Source: Pseudomonadota bacterium (GTDB lineage: Bacteria > Desulfobacterota > WTBG01 > CAIYCZ01 > CAIRTM01). From it: 34,116 bases of DNA. Positions 16,551-24,067 of the stretch are shown here, piece by piece. Under the pieces are notes generated by a model that did not search any database, was not told where the DNA came from, and was given only the letters and a program-made list of their open reading frames with translations. A program made the translations under genes and the position numbers. Where the stretch lies: contig JAHEEI010000009.1 in the NCBI GenBank assembly GCA_024640785.1, forward strand, positions 1-34,116. The letters are read 5' to 3'. The first letter of the stretch is position 1. Every line of letters begins with the position of its first letter.

Positions 16551-17681
16551 ATGAAAAAAACGGCATTTCTGTCAGTTACAGTATTTGTAATCTTTTTTAT
16601 TGCAAATAATCTTTATGCGCAGGATGTCACCATTTCTCCGGCTCAACCGGATCCCCGTCTTAATGCGAATATTTCCCACATCAAAAAAATCAAATCCGAT
16701 CTATTACTCACTCCACCAATTGAGGGCGGCCCGGTGATAGTTCGTGCTTCGTTTCATTTGCAAGATATTAACGAGATCGATGAGTCTGCAGAGACATTTG
16801 AATTTACAGGTATCCTTACACTCACATGGCAAGACAAGAGACAGGCTTTTAATCCCAAAGAAGCCCAAACCGAAGAGAAGATATATCAGGGCAGTTATCA
16901 GTTTAACGAATTATCGCCGGCCTGGTATCCTCAGGTAATACTAGCTAATGAGTCTGGCCTATATGAAAAACACTCTGTTCTTCTTCGTGTAAAACCAGAC
17001 GGTACCTGCACATTGGTTGAGACCGTCAACGCAATAGCTGAAGTGGATCTGAATCTGAAGAGATGTCCGTTTGATAGGCAAAGGTTAGTGGCTAAATTCA
17101 AAGTCCTTGGTTTTGACACGAGTGAGGTCGTGTTTGAAACAGTATCCCTTCACCCACTCACAGACAGTCAAAAAATCAAAATACCACAATGGGTTCTGAC
17201 AAACCTCAGTTCCCCAGTACATAATCGTACTCTCTCTCACGCCGGAGATCAAGATGCTTCCTCTTTGTTTGTTTTTACCATTGATGTACAGAGAAAATCC
17301 TTTTTCCTGCTGCGGCTTGTTGTACTTCCGCTTCTATTAATCGTCATGCTCTCATGGTCGGTGTTTTGGATGGATCGATCATCTCTGGGAGATCGTATCA
17401 GTGTTTCTTTCATAGGAATTCTTACTGCTGTGGCCTACCAGTTGGTGGTGAGTGAGAATCTCCCCCAAATCTCTTATGTAACCTTAATTCATGCTTTTAT
17501 AAATATATCTTTCATTTTCATGTGTTTAACCACCATAATTAACTTGGTTGTTGGCTGTTTAGACAAACAGGGGAAATTTAAAGCAGGAGATCTGATCGAT
17601 TACCGTTGTCGCATGATTATACCCCTTGTGTACTTTGGTACACTGTTGGTTGTTGTGACCATAGTGTTCATTTTTTTCTGA
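16551..17681 (+). CDS. Prokaryotic pentameric ligand-gated ion channel (Cys-loop receptor homologue)
   Basis: The 376-residue protein has a signal peptide (about 1-23), an extracellular ligand-binding domain (about 50-245) and four membrane helices: M1 252-274, M2 280-305, M3 306-336, M4 353-376. Family marks are LTWQDKR (91-97), WYPQ..LAN (125-133), RCPFDRQ (171-177, the PFD of the Cys-loop position) and VLPLLLIVM in M1. M2 starts G280-D281-R282 and ends ENLP305, which lines up with GEK...ELIP of nicotinic receptors and SER...NILP of ELIC. The acidic residue at the -1' position suggests a cation channel. C153 and C172 are 18 residues apart, so there is no canonical 13-residue Cys loop. The ligand is unknown. 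It follows the MCE gene by 328 bases; base composition is between that of the pqi genes and the flanks. Confidence 0.87.
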   Translation: MKKTAFLSVTVFVIFFIANNLYAQDVTISPAQPDPRLNANISHIKKIKSDLLLTPPIEGGPVIVRASFHLQDINEIDESAETFEFTGILTLTWQDKRQAFNPKEAQTEEKIYQGSYQFNELSPAWYPQVILANESGLYEKHSVLLRVKPDGTCTLVETVNAIAEVDLNLKRCPFDRQRLVAKFKVLGFDTSEVVFETVSLHPLTDSQKIKIPQWVLTNLSSPVHNRTLSHAGDQDASSLFVFTIDVQRKSFFLLRLVVLPLLLIVMLSWSVFWMDRSSLGDRISVSFIGILTAVAYQLVVSENLPQISYVTLIHAFINISFIFMCLTTIINLVVGCLDKQGKFKAGDLIDYRCRMIIPLVYFGTLLVVVTIVFIFF

Positions 17682-17693
17682 TAATATTTTAAC

Positions 17694-17782
17694 ATAACCA
17701 CGAGAAACCTTAACAAACCTCAAATTCAACATAACGTGCCAAACCTTTAATTCCGGAAAGAGTTAATAGTACTACTGGTAAC
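17694..17782 (+). repeat. Intergenic repeat copy downstream of the channel gene
   Basis: This 89-base copy starts ATAACCACGAGAAACCTTAA and ends ACTACTGGTAAC. It aligns along its whole length with 18973-19062, where the order ATAACCACGAG, CCTTAACAAA, TCAACA, ACGTGCC, AGAGTT and CTGGTAA is kept with substitutions and small indels (roughly three quarters identical by eye). No strong inverted repeat or poly-T end is seen. The minus strand carries a 46-codon frame across it. Confidence 0.65.
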
Positions 17783-17996
17783 TTTAATTTTTTGAGTCCT
17801 TTCACCGATCCAAACTTTTCCTGTGTTTGAGCAAGTCGTCTCATCACCATCACCTGTCCAGTTCAACCATCATGTAAAACAAATTCTGTTCTATTCTTAA
17901 ATAACTTAAGATAAACTCTGGTAATCCGAAATACATTTATACAAGGATAAATGCTTTTAACTATTCAGTATATTCTTAGCAATAAGGAGATGATCT
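17783..17996. other. Rest of the gap between the channel and the DUF6868-like gene
   Basis: With the repeat just before it, the gap is 315 bases. On the minus strand an ORF from ATG 17850 to TAA 17710 (46 codons, includes KGLKKLKLPVVLLTLSGIK) crosses this stretch and the repeat; it has no recognisable family and no clear ribosome-binding site, so it is not called as a gene. AAGGAG at 17985-17990 is the ribosome-binding site of the next gene. No other feature is visible. Confidence 0.45.
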
Positions 17997-18239
17997 ATGG
18001 ATATCGAAAAACTTCAGGAATTCTTTTTTTGGTGCATGTTGATCAACCTCGGAATATACATATTTACTGCAATCATGATAATGGTCTTTCATGATACCGT
18101 TTTGAAAATACAAAGAAAAATGTTTCGGTTAGACGAAGAAACAGTCAGCAAAGCTGTATATAGATATTTAGCTAACTATAAGCTACTGATAACTGTATTT
18201 AACTTTGTGCCTTGGATTGCAATATTAATTATCAAATAA
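17997..18239 (+). CDS. Small two-helix membrane protein, DUF6868-like
   Basis: The 80-residue protein has two hydrophobic segments (about 10-31 and 62-79) around a charged middle (VLKIQRKMFRLDEETVSKAVYRYLANYK). The pattern FFFWCMLINLGIY near the N-terminus and YRYLANYKLLITVFNFVPW near the C-terminus matches what I recall of the DUF6868 family, which has no known function. AAGGAG seven bases before the ATG supports translation. It stands alone between two copies of the intergenic repeat, downstream of the channel gene. Confidence 0.7.
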   Translation: MDIEKLQEFFFWCMLINLGIYIFTAIMIMVFHDTVLKIQRKMFRLDEETVSKAVYRYLANYKLLITVFNFVPWIAILIIK

Positions 18240-18290
18240 GCATTTTCTTTAGGGTGCTTAAAGGATTCAGTATAACTAAGTAAATATTGC

Positions 18291-18328
18291 ATAATCATTC
18301 GGAACCTTAAAAAAACGTAGAGTCCACC
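18291..18328 (+). repeat. Partial intergenic repeat copy before the NlpC/P60 gene
   Basis: ATAATCATTCGGAACCTTAA followed by AAAAACGTAGAGTCCACC corresponds to the first 38 bases of the copy at 17694. About 18 of the first 24 positions agree by eye, including the block AACCTTAA. The right half of the repeat is not recognisable. It lies between the DUF6868-like gene and the NlpC/P60 gene in the same orientation as the other copies. Confidence 0.45.
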
Positions 18329-18370
18329 TAATATATAAGTTATGTCTTAGGCAGTTAAAGGAATGAAATT

Positions 18371-18916
18371 ATGAAAAAGATTTTGTCTTTCGCCACAATT
18401 CTCTTTCTAACTTTCGAAGCAACTGGTTGTAGCCTTTTGACCGTAAGACATGAACCTAAAGATATTATTATCTCAAATGAGAAAAGAGAGGATTTAGATG
18501 GTTCTAAAACTATAAAGGAAAAAATGTATTTGCAGTATCAGCAATGGAAAGATACAAAATATGCAAGAGGAGGCCTTAGCAAAAAAGGTATTGACTGTTC
18601 AGGCTTAGTTTATGTTACGTATCTTGAAAAACTAGGTATAGAGCTTCCCCGCTCAACTAAGCTTCAGTCTCAAGTTGGAAAAGAAATAAAACGTAGTGAA
18701 CTTCGTTCAGGTGATTTGGTGTTTTTTAAAATAAGCGTTAAAGTCAGACATGTAGGCATTTATATAGAAAATGGTAAATTCCTTCATGCTTCAACAAAAG
18801 AGGGTGTAACAATTTCAAGCTTGAGTGATTATTATTGGAAAAACAAATATTGGCATTCAAGAAGAGTTGACATTGAATCTAGCCTTTCTTTTAATGTGTT
18901 TTGGCAAAGCACATAA
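18371..18916 (+). CDS. NlpC/P60 family lipoprotein (cell-wall endopeptidase)
   Basis: The 181-residue protein has a lipoprotein-type signal ending EATGC20, so it is probably anchored in a membrane. An NlpC/P60 domain follows from about residue 52. The domain shows YARGGLSKKGIDCSGLV with the catalytic Cys (about C76), ELPRSTKLQ, LRSGDLVFF, VRHVGIYIENGKFLHAST with the catalytic His, and a C-terminal WHSRRV. These enzymes hydrolyse peptide bonds in murein stems, typically gamma-D-Glu to diamino acid. All core residues seem intact. The gene is alone between two repeat copies; its stop TAA lies in CATAACAAATCGTTCAAATGG, a sequence like the left end of integron attC sites. Confidence 0.88.
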   Translation: MKKILSFATILFLTFEATGCSLLTVRHEPKDIIISNEKREDLDGSKTIKEKMYLQYQQWKDTKYARGGLSKKGIDCSGLVYVTYLEKLGIELPRSTKLQSQVGKEIKRSELRSGDLVFFKISVKVRHVGIYIENGKFLHASTKEGVTISSLSDYYWKNKYWHSRRVDIESSLSFNVFWQST

Positions 18917-18972
18917 CAAATCGTTCAAATGGATAAATTATGAAGCGTTTTAACACTTAATTTAGATTACAA

Positions 18973-19062
18973 ATAACCACGAGTACCCTTAACAAAATCT
19001 AAAGTCAACAGTACGTGCCATAAGGTTAAAAATTGCCAGAGTTCATATTACTTTCTGGTAAT
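18973..19062 (+). repeat. Intergenic repeat copy between the NlpC/P60 gene and ftsY
   Basis: This 90-base copy starts ATAACCACGAGTACCCTTAA and ends ACTTTCTGGTAAT and pairs with 17694-17782 along the full length. It is in the same orientation and is the last repeat before the conserved ftsY-smc genes. The remaining bases of the 287-base gap (18917-18972 and 19063-19203) show no gene; GTTAGGT occurs at 19116-19122. Confidence 0.65.
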
Positions 19063-19203
19063 AGGGAGTATTTATTTTTTATTTTCAGTGTTGCTGAATA
19101 GAATAACAGATTGATGTTAGGTTTGAGCTATAAGGCGAGGTCTATCAGATCAAGTATAACTTAAAAAAAGTTATTATATTGCAACTAAGGTGGCTACAAC
19201 ATT

Positions 19204-20142
19204 TTAGTCTTCAAACATTGCATCTACAAAATCTTCAGCACTAAATTCACGCAGATCATCCATTTGTTCACCAATTCCAATGTACCTGACAGGAATATCA
19301 ATGATTTCAGATACTGCGACGATCACTCCACCTTTTGCGGTACCGTCAAGTTTTGTAAGTACGATTCCTGAAATATCAATGGTTTCTTTAAATATCTTAG
19401 CTTGTGACACCGCATTTTGACCTGTTGTTGCATCAAGGACTATCAGAGTCTCATGTGGTGCATCAGGATGTTCTTTTTTAATTACCTTATATATTTTTTT
19501 TAGTTCATCCATCAAAGGTGCTTTTGTATGCAGTCTCCCGGCAGTGTCAATTATTAAAATATCAATATTATTGGCTTTCGCTGACTTTATAGCATCAAAT
19601 GCTACGGCAGAAGGGTCAGCGCCAGGCTTATGTTTTATAACTCTGCATCCTACTCGGCTACCCCAGATTTCAAGCTGATCAATTGCAGCGGCTCTGAAAG
19701 TGTCAGCAGCAGCCAGCATTACAGAATGGCCTTCATTTTTAAATTTGTTTGCAAGTTTTGCTATTGTGGTTGTTTTTCCAGTACCATTTACGCCTACAGT
19801 TAGAATGATAAATGGTTTATTGTCTATATTAACATCTAATTTCTTATCATGTTTCTGGAGTATCTGCAGAATATTTTCTTTTAAAACTTCTTTAAGTTTT
19901 TCAGGATTTTTCAATTCATTTCTTTTAACCCTGAAACGTATCTCGTCCATCAGTTTTATTACTGTGTTAATGCCGAGATCTGAGGTAATCATGATTTCCT
20001 CAAAGTTGTCTAGAATTTCGTCGTTAATTTCCCTTTTCCCAAGGGTGGCTTCGTCTAAACGGCGTACAACAGCTAGGTGAGTTTTGGAGAGTCCGTTTTT
20101 TAATTTTCTGAAGAAACCGGGCTTCTTTTCAGAGCTAGTCAT
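19204..20142 (-). CDS. ftsY: Signal recognition particle receptor FtsY
   Basis: FtsY is the SRP-receptor GTPase that brings ribosome-SRP complexes to the inner membrane. The 312-residue protein holds the NG domains only: an N-domain four-helix part (about 12-105), then the GTPase with GVNGTGKTTTIAKLA (G1), DTFRAAAIDQLEIWG (insertion box), LIIDTAGRLHT (G3), VLDATTGQNAV and LTKLDGTAKGG (G4). It lacks the long acidic A domain of E. coli FtsY, as is common outside Gammaproteobacteria. It follows smc by 21 bases on the same strand, a frequent pairing. Confidence 0.96.
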   Translation of the reverse strand: MTSSEKKPGFFRKLKNGLSKTHLAVVRRLDEATLGKREINDEILDNFEEIMITSDLGINTVIKLMDEIRFRVKRNELKNPEKLKEVLKENILQILQKHDKKLDVNIDNKPFIILTVGVNGTGKTTTIAKLANKFKNEGHSVMLAAADTFRAAAIDQLEIWGSRVGCRVIKHKPGADPSAVAFDAIKSAKANNIDILIIDTAGRLHTKAPLMDELKKIYKVIKKEHPDAPHETLIVLDATTGQNAVSQAKIFKETIDISGIVLTKLDGTAKGGVIVAVSEIIDIPVRYIGIGEQMDDLREFSAEDFVDAMFED

Positions 20143-20163
20143 AATCGGATCGAAGTGTAAAGG

Positions 20164-23100
20164 TTAATTAAGGTCTACAGAGACTATCTTTGAAACCCCT
20201 TTTTCTTCCATGGTTACGCCATAAAGTGAGTCTGCAGCCTGCATGGAAAGCTTATTATGGGTAACAATTAGAAATTGTGATCTTTTTGCCATTTTATGGA
20301 GATGAGAAATAAACCTTCCGATGTTTGAATCATCAAGTGGAGCGTCAATCTCATCCATTAGGCAGAAAGGGCTTGGTTTTGTTAGGAAAATTGCAAACAT
20401 GAGAGAGATTACTGTCAAGGCTCTTTCCCCGCCGGAAAGGAGATCAAGGCTCTGAAGTTTTTTGCCCGGAGGCTGAGCAAAAATGTCAATACCGGTTTCA
20501 AGGATGTTTGCTTCTTCTGTAAGCTGCATGTATGCCTTTCCACCGTTAAAGAGCAGTGGGAACAGTTCTTTGAAATGGTTATTTATTTCATTGAAAGTAT
20601 CAGCAAATTTCTGACGAGTTATTTTGTTTATTTTCAATATTACCTTTTGTAATGAATCGATTGACTGATGAAGGTCGTCTGCCTGTTCATTTAGAAAATT
20701 GTACCTGTTTTCAAGTTCTTCGAACTCCTTAGCGGCACCAAGGTTAACATCACCGATATTCTCAAGACGGTTTTTTAGTTTATCAAGGCGTTCTTTTGAT
20801 TCATCAATCTTAAACGAATCCTCTTCAGGAGGAGAGGGCAGGTGGGTAATGGATACTGCATATTTTTCCGCAAGAGCCTCCTCAAGATGTTTAGTGTTAA
20901 GGGAGGCTTCGTTTAGCTTAAGTTCGATTTCACGAACTTTTGGTTCTATCTCATCCCACCGGGTTCTTAAAGATTTTAATAGTTCATTGTCTGTATCGAC
21001 CAGTTCTTTGAGTGAATGATAGCTGACTCTTTCTTCTTCAATGAGCTTACTAAGTTCCTGGCTCTTTAATATTTTTGACTGTTGATGATTCTTTATAGTT
21101 TCTATATTATTCGAAAGGGTCCCAGTGCTTGATTCGAGATTATATTTATCAATCTTTAGGTTGTCTATTTTCGTTCTTGATACAGTCAGATCATTGTTAA
21201 GCCTGGCAATATCATTAGTCAGGCTTTCTTTTTTTTGTTTTATAGATGCCAGCAATATCCTCAATTCAGTATGCTCAGTTTCAATTTTTAATAGAGATTC
21301 TCTTTGATCAATTTCAGAAGCTGTTAACTCAGAGAGATAGGCTTGTTTTTTTTGATCTTCTTTTTCAAGCAGATCGCTGTCAAGTTTCAACAGCTTAATA
21401 TCATTTTGATGTTTAGCAAGGAGCTCTGAATTTTCATTTGCTTCATTTTTAAGCAGGGTCAACTTTTCTTCTTCCAGCAGGTTCTCACGTTTAAGTTGTT
21501 CATGAATTGTTGTTTCCTGTACAAGGAGGATGTTTAGTTCGTTTTGATCTTTTGTGAGCTGCTCTAAAAGTATGTTTGATTCGTTAAGCTCTCTTTCAAT
21601 ATTTTCTTTTGCTTCTTTAATTGTTGAGAATGCTACTTCAAGCTGATTGATTGATTCAGTATACTCTCTAATTTCTCTGTTTCTTTTCAGTATGCCAGAT
21701 CCAGAGTTTACATTTGAACCGCCGGATACAGTTCCTCTTGAATCGATTAGATCGCCTGACGGGGTTACAAAGGTGTATTTTTCTTCGCTATTTTGCCAAA
21801 TCTTTATTGCGCTGGATAAATTATCAACAAGGTATACGTCAGATAATAGTGAGTTAATGATTTCGTCATTATTGCTTTTTGACTTTATGAGTTGAAGGAG
21901 AGGGATGCAGTTTGAAATATTTTGACTGCTCTGGTTCTGTTTAACCGTTGAAGCGGTTTGAAATGAAATTTTACCATTATTCTGATTTTTTAAATATTCT
22001 ATTGCTTTCAGACCATCTTCTGTTGAATTAAAAATGACAGTCTGAAGCTTTCTTCCGAGGGCTGACTCGAGAGCTGTTTCGTTTTCTTTTTCAGTTACAA
22101 TAAAATCTGCAAGAAGACCGACTAAACCCGTTATTTCACTCTGGTCGTCATTGTTGATACTCATTAAATTTCTTACGCCTTCATCAAAACCTTCAAGGTT
22201 ATTCTGAAGTTCCTGAAGGGAATTTAAGTGTGCTTTCTTGTTCCCCAATTCATCTTTTATAGCATTATAGGTGTTTGTTTTTTCTGTTAGATTGGTTTTT
22301 AAATCAATGATTTTAACGGATTGTGAATTAATGGATATATTTTTATTTTTAAGTTTAGATGAAATATCATTTATTGAATTGTTCTGCTTTTTGATCTTGT
22401 CATTAAGCTCATTGTTAGTTGTTAAACTAAATTTTGTTTCTTGTTCGATCTTCTGGTTTTTTTGACTGATCTCTTCCTGAATTCTGGTATTAAGTTTTAT
22501 TGAGTTAACAATTTCAGTTCTTTTAATCATTATCTGCATTAATTCTTTTTTTTCATTTTCAATTTTATCATGTGTGGATGACAGAATACTTCTCGATTCA
22601 GAGAGAGCTTCCGATGATTTATTGAAATCGTCTTCAAGCAAGCTTATCTTTTGTGAAAGAGTTTCAAGTTCATTGTTTTTTTCTATTATCTCATGGTTAA
22701 TATTTTCAAGATCTTCAGTAAGTTCTTTGATAATTAGGTTGCTTTTTTCAATTAAAGAATGGGTGTTCTGCAGTTCACTTTCATTTAGCTGAATGGTGCT
22801 TTCATTGTTTTGAATTGCTTCTTTATATGTGAAATACTCCTGGCTCGTCTCCTCTATCTTTTTTTGAAGCTCTTCTAGTTCAAAGCGGTTTTTTTCAAGA
22901 TTCGCCTCAGTTGTATTCCTTTTGGCGGTTAAATTAATTTCTTCATCATTGAATTTGGTTAACTGTTCTTTAAGTTCAAGAGTGGATTTGTTAAACTCCT
23001 TAAGCCTTACGGCAGCTAGTAAAAGATCAATATTTCTTATTTCTTCAGTTAGTGTACGGTGTCTTTTAAGCCTCTTAACCTGGAGACCAAGTGTATGCAT

Positions 23101-23751
23101 CTGAATTTTGATCTCGTTTAAAAGGTCATTTAAACGATGTAGATTATTTTTTGTGGAATTCATTTTGTTGACAGCTTCTTTTTTTCTTGAGCGGTATTTA
23201 GATATGCCGGCAGCTTCCTCAATTAGGATTCTTCTTTCATCAGGTTTAAGACTCAGGATATAATCGACTTTACCCTGTTCCATAATTGAATATGATTTAG
23301 TACCAACCCCTGAGTCGAGAAAAAGTTCAACTATATCTTTTAAACGGCAGGCGACTTTATTTATAAAGTATTCGCTTTCACCTGACCTGAAGAGCTTTCT
23401 CGTAACCATCAGCTGGTTGCTTAATGATGAACTTTCACATGTACCGGTTTCATGGCCATTACCGTTTCCATTGCCGTTACCATTACTATTTATGTTGGAC
23501 AGTGTCATGGATACCTCAGCCATTCCGTTTGATTTACGGGTCTGGCTCCCGTTAAAAATAAGGTCCTCCATTTTTGACCCGCGAAGGTGACGAGCATTAT
23601 GTTCGCCCATTATCCATCTAACCGCATCAATTATATTGCTTTTTCCGCATCCGTTTGGTCCGACAAGTGCTGTTATTCCCGGCTCAAAACTTAATTTGAC
23701 TGGGTCTACAAATGATTTAAAACCTGAAATTTCCAATGATTTTATTCTCAT
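20164..23751 (-). CDS. smc: Chromosome segregation protein SMC
   Basis: SMC is the coiled-coil ATPase of the bacterial condensin, working with ScpA and ScpB, which are not in this window. The 1195-residue protein has the Walker A GPNGCGKSNIIDAVRW (31-46), a first coiled coil (about 170-500), a hinge (about 520-680, with ITGLVGLLADFIVTEKEN and SGDLIDSRGTVSGGSNVNSG), a second coiled coil, and the C-terminal ABC signature LLSGGERALTVISLMFAIF with Walker B FCLMDEIDAPLDDSN. A run of Asn-Gly pairs at 90-99 interrupts the N-lobe. GAGG eight bases before the ATG supports the start. It is followed by ftsY and is divergent from the glcD-type gene. Confidence 0.96.
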   Translation of the reverse strand: MRIKSLEISGFKSFVDPVKLSFEPGITALVGPNGCGKSNIIDAVRWIMGEHNARHLRGSKMEDLIFNGSQTRKSNGMAEVSMTLSNINSNGNGNGNGNGHETGTCESSSLSNQLMVTRKLFRSGESEYFINKVACRLKDIVELFLDSGVGTKSYSIMEQGKVDYILSLKPDERRILIEEAAGISKYRSRKKEAVNKMNSTKNNLHRLNDLLNEIKIQMHTLGLQVKRLKRHRTLTEEIRNIDLLLAAVRLKEFNKSTLELKEQLTKFNDEEINLTAKRNTTEANLEKNRFELEELQKKIEETSQEYFTYKEAIQNNESTIQLNESELQNTHSLIEKSNLIIKELTEDLENINHEIIEKNNELETLSQKISLLEDDFNKSSEALSESRSILSSTHDKIENEKKELMQIMIKRTEIVNSIKLNTRIQEEISQKNQKIEQETKFSLTTNNELNDKIKKQNNSINDISSKLKNKNISINSQSVKIIDLKTNLTEKTNTYNAIKDELGNKKAHLNSLQELQNNLEGFDEGVRNLMSINNDDQSEITGLVGLLADFIVTEKENETALESALGRKLQTVIFNSTEDGLKAIEYLKNQNNGKISFQTASTVKQNQSSQNISNCIPLLQLIKSKSNNDEIINSLLSDVYLVDNLSSAIKIWQNSEEKYTFVTPSGDLIDSRGTVSGGSNVNSGSGILKRNREIREYTESINQLEVAFSTIKEAKENIERELNESNILLEQLTKDQNELNILLVQETTIHEQLKRENLLEEEKLTLLKNEANENSELLAKHQNDIKLLKLDSDLLEKEDQKKQAYLSELTASEIDQRESLLKIETEHTELRILLASIKQKKESLTNDIARLNNDLTVSRTKIDNLKIDKYNLESSTGTLSNNIETIKNHQQSKILKSQELSKLIEEERVSYHSLKELVDTDNELLKSLRTRWDEIEPKVREIELKLNEASLNTKHLEEALAEKYAVSITHLPSPPEEDSFKIDESKERLDKLKNRLENIGDVNLGAAKEFEELENRYNFLNEQADDLHQSIDSLQKVILKINKITRQKFADTFNEINNHFKELFPLLFNGGKAYMQLTEEANILETGIDIFAQPPGKKLQSLDLLSGGERALTVISLMFAIFLTKPSPFCLMDEIDAPLDDSNIGRFISHLHKMAKRSQFLIVTHNKLSMQAADSLYGVTMEEKGVSKIVSVDLN

Positions 23752-24067
23752 TTACAAAACCTCATGTATTATATTTATTTTGTTTGTGTAACTATCTGAT
23801 TAAACAGATAATATTTAATTAATTTTTTTTTATCGATAATAATCTTATCAGAGAAAATTAGTAGTGTAAAGAAAAAAACACAATATATTGTTATTATTAT
23901 TAAAGATATTACTATCTGTTGTATAATTTTTTCGAACAGTTTATAAAAAAGTTTAAAATTTTTTTGTTTTTACTATGTATACCTAATTTTAATAGTAACA
24001 TTCTTATATATATGATAACTTTTTAATATTAAAATATACTAATCCTTAAACCTGTGACATATTTAAA
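23752..24067. other. Divergent AT-rich gap between smc and the glcD-type gene
   Basis: These 316 bases separate two divergent genes and must hold promoters for both. The stretch is extremely AT-rich with runs of T and A. A TATAAT hexamer on the minus strand (23768-23773) lies too close to the smc ribosome-binding site to be a convincing -10. No gene, RNA or repeat of the 17694 type is seen. Confidence 0.5.

Noticed and set aside
17694-19062. CRISPR array
   Set aside because: The repeat copies are diverged, about 90 bases long, hundreds of bases apart with genes between them, and no cas gene is present.
12446-19203. True integron array
   Set aside because: There is no integrase gene, and the repeats do not show paired RYYYAAC and GTTRRRY sites with complementary arms at normal spacing.
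23768-23773. TATAAT promoter for smc
   Set aside because: The hexamer is so close to the start that transcription would begin at the ribosome-binding site, and there is no -35 partner.
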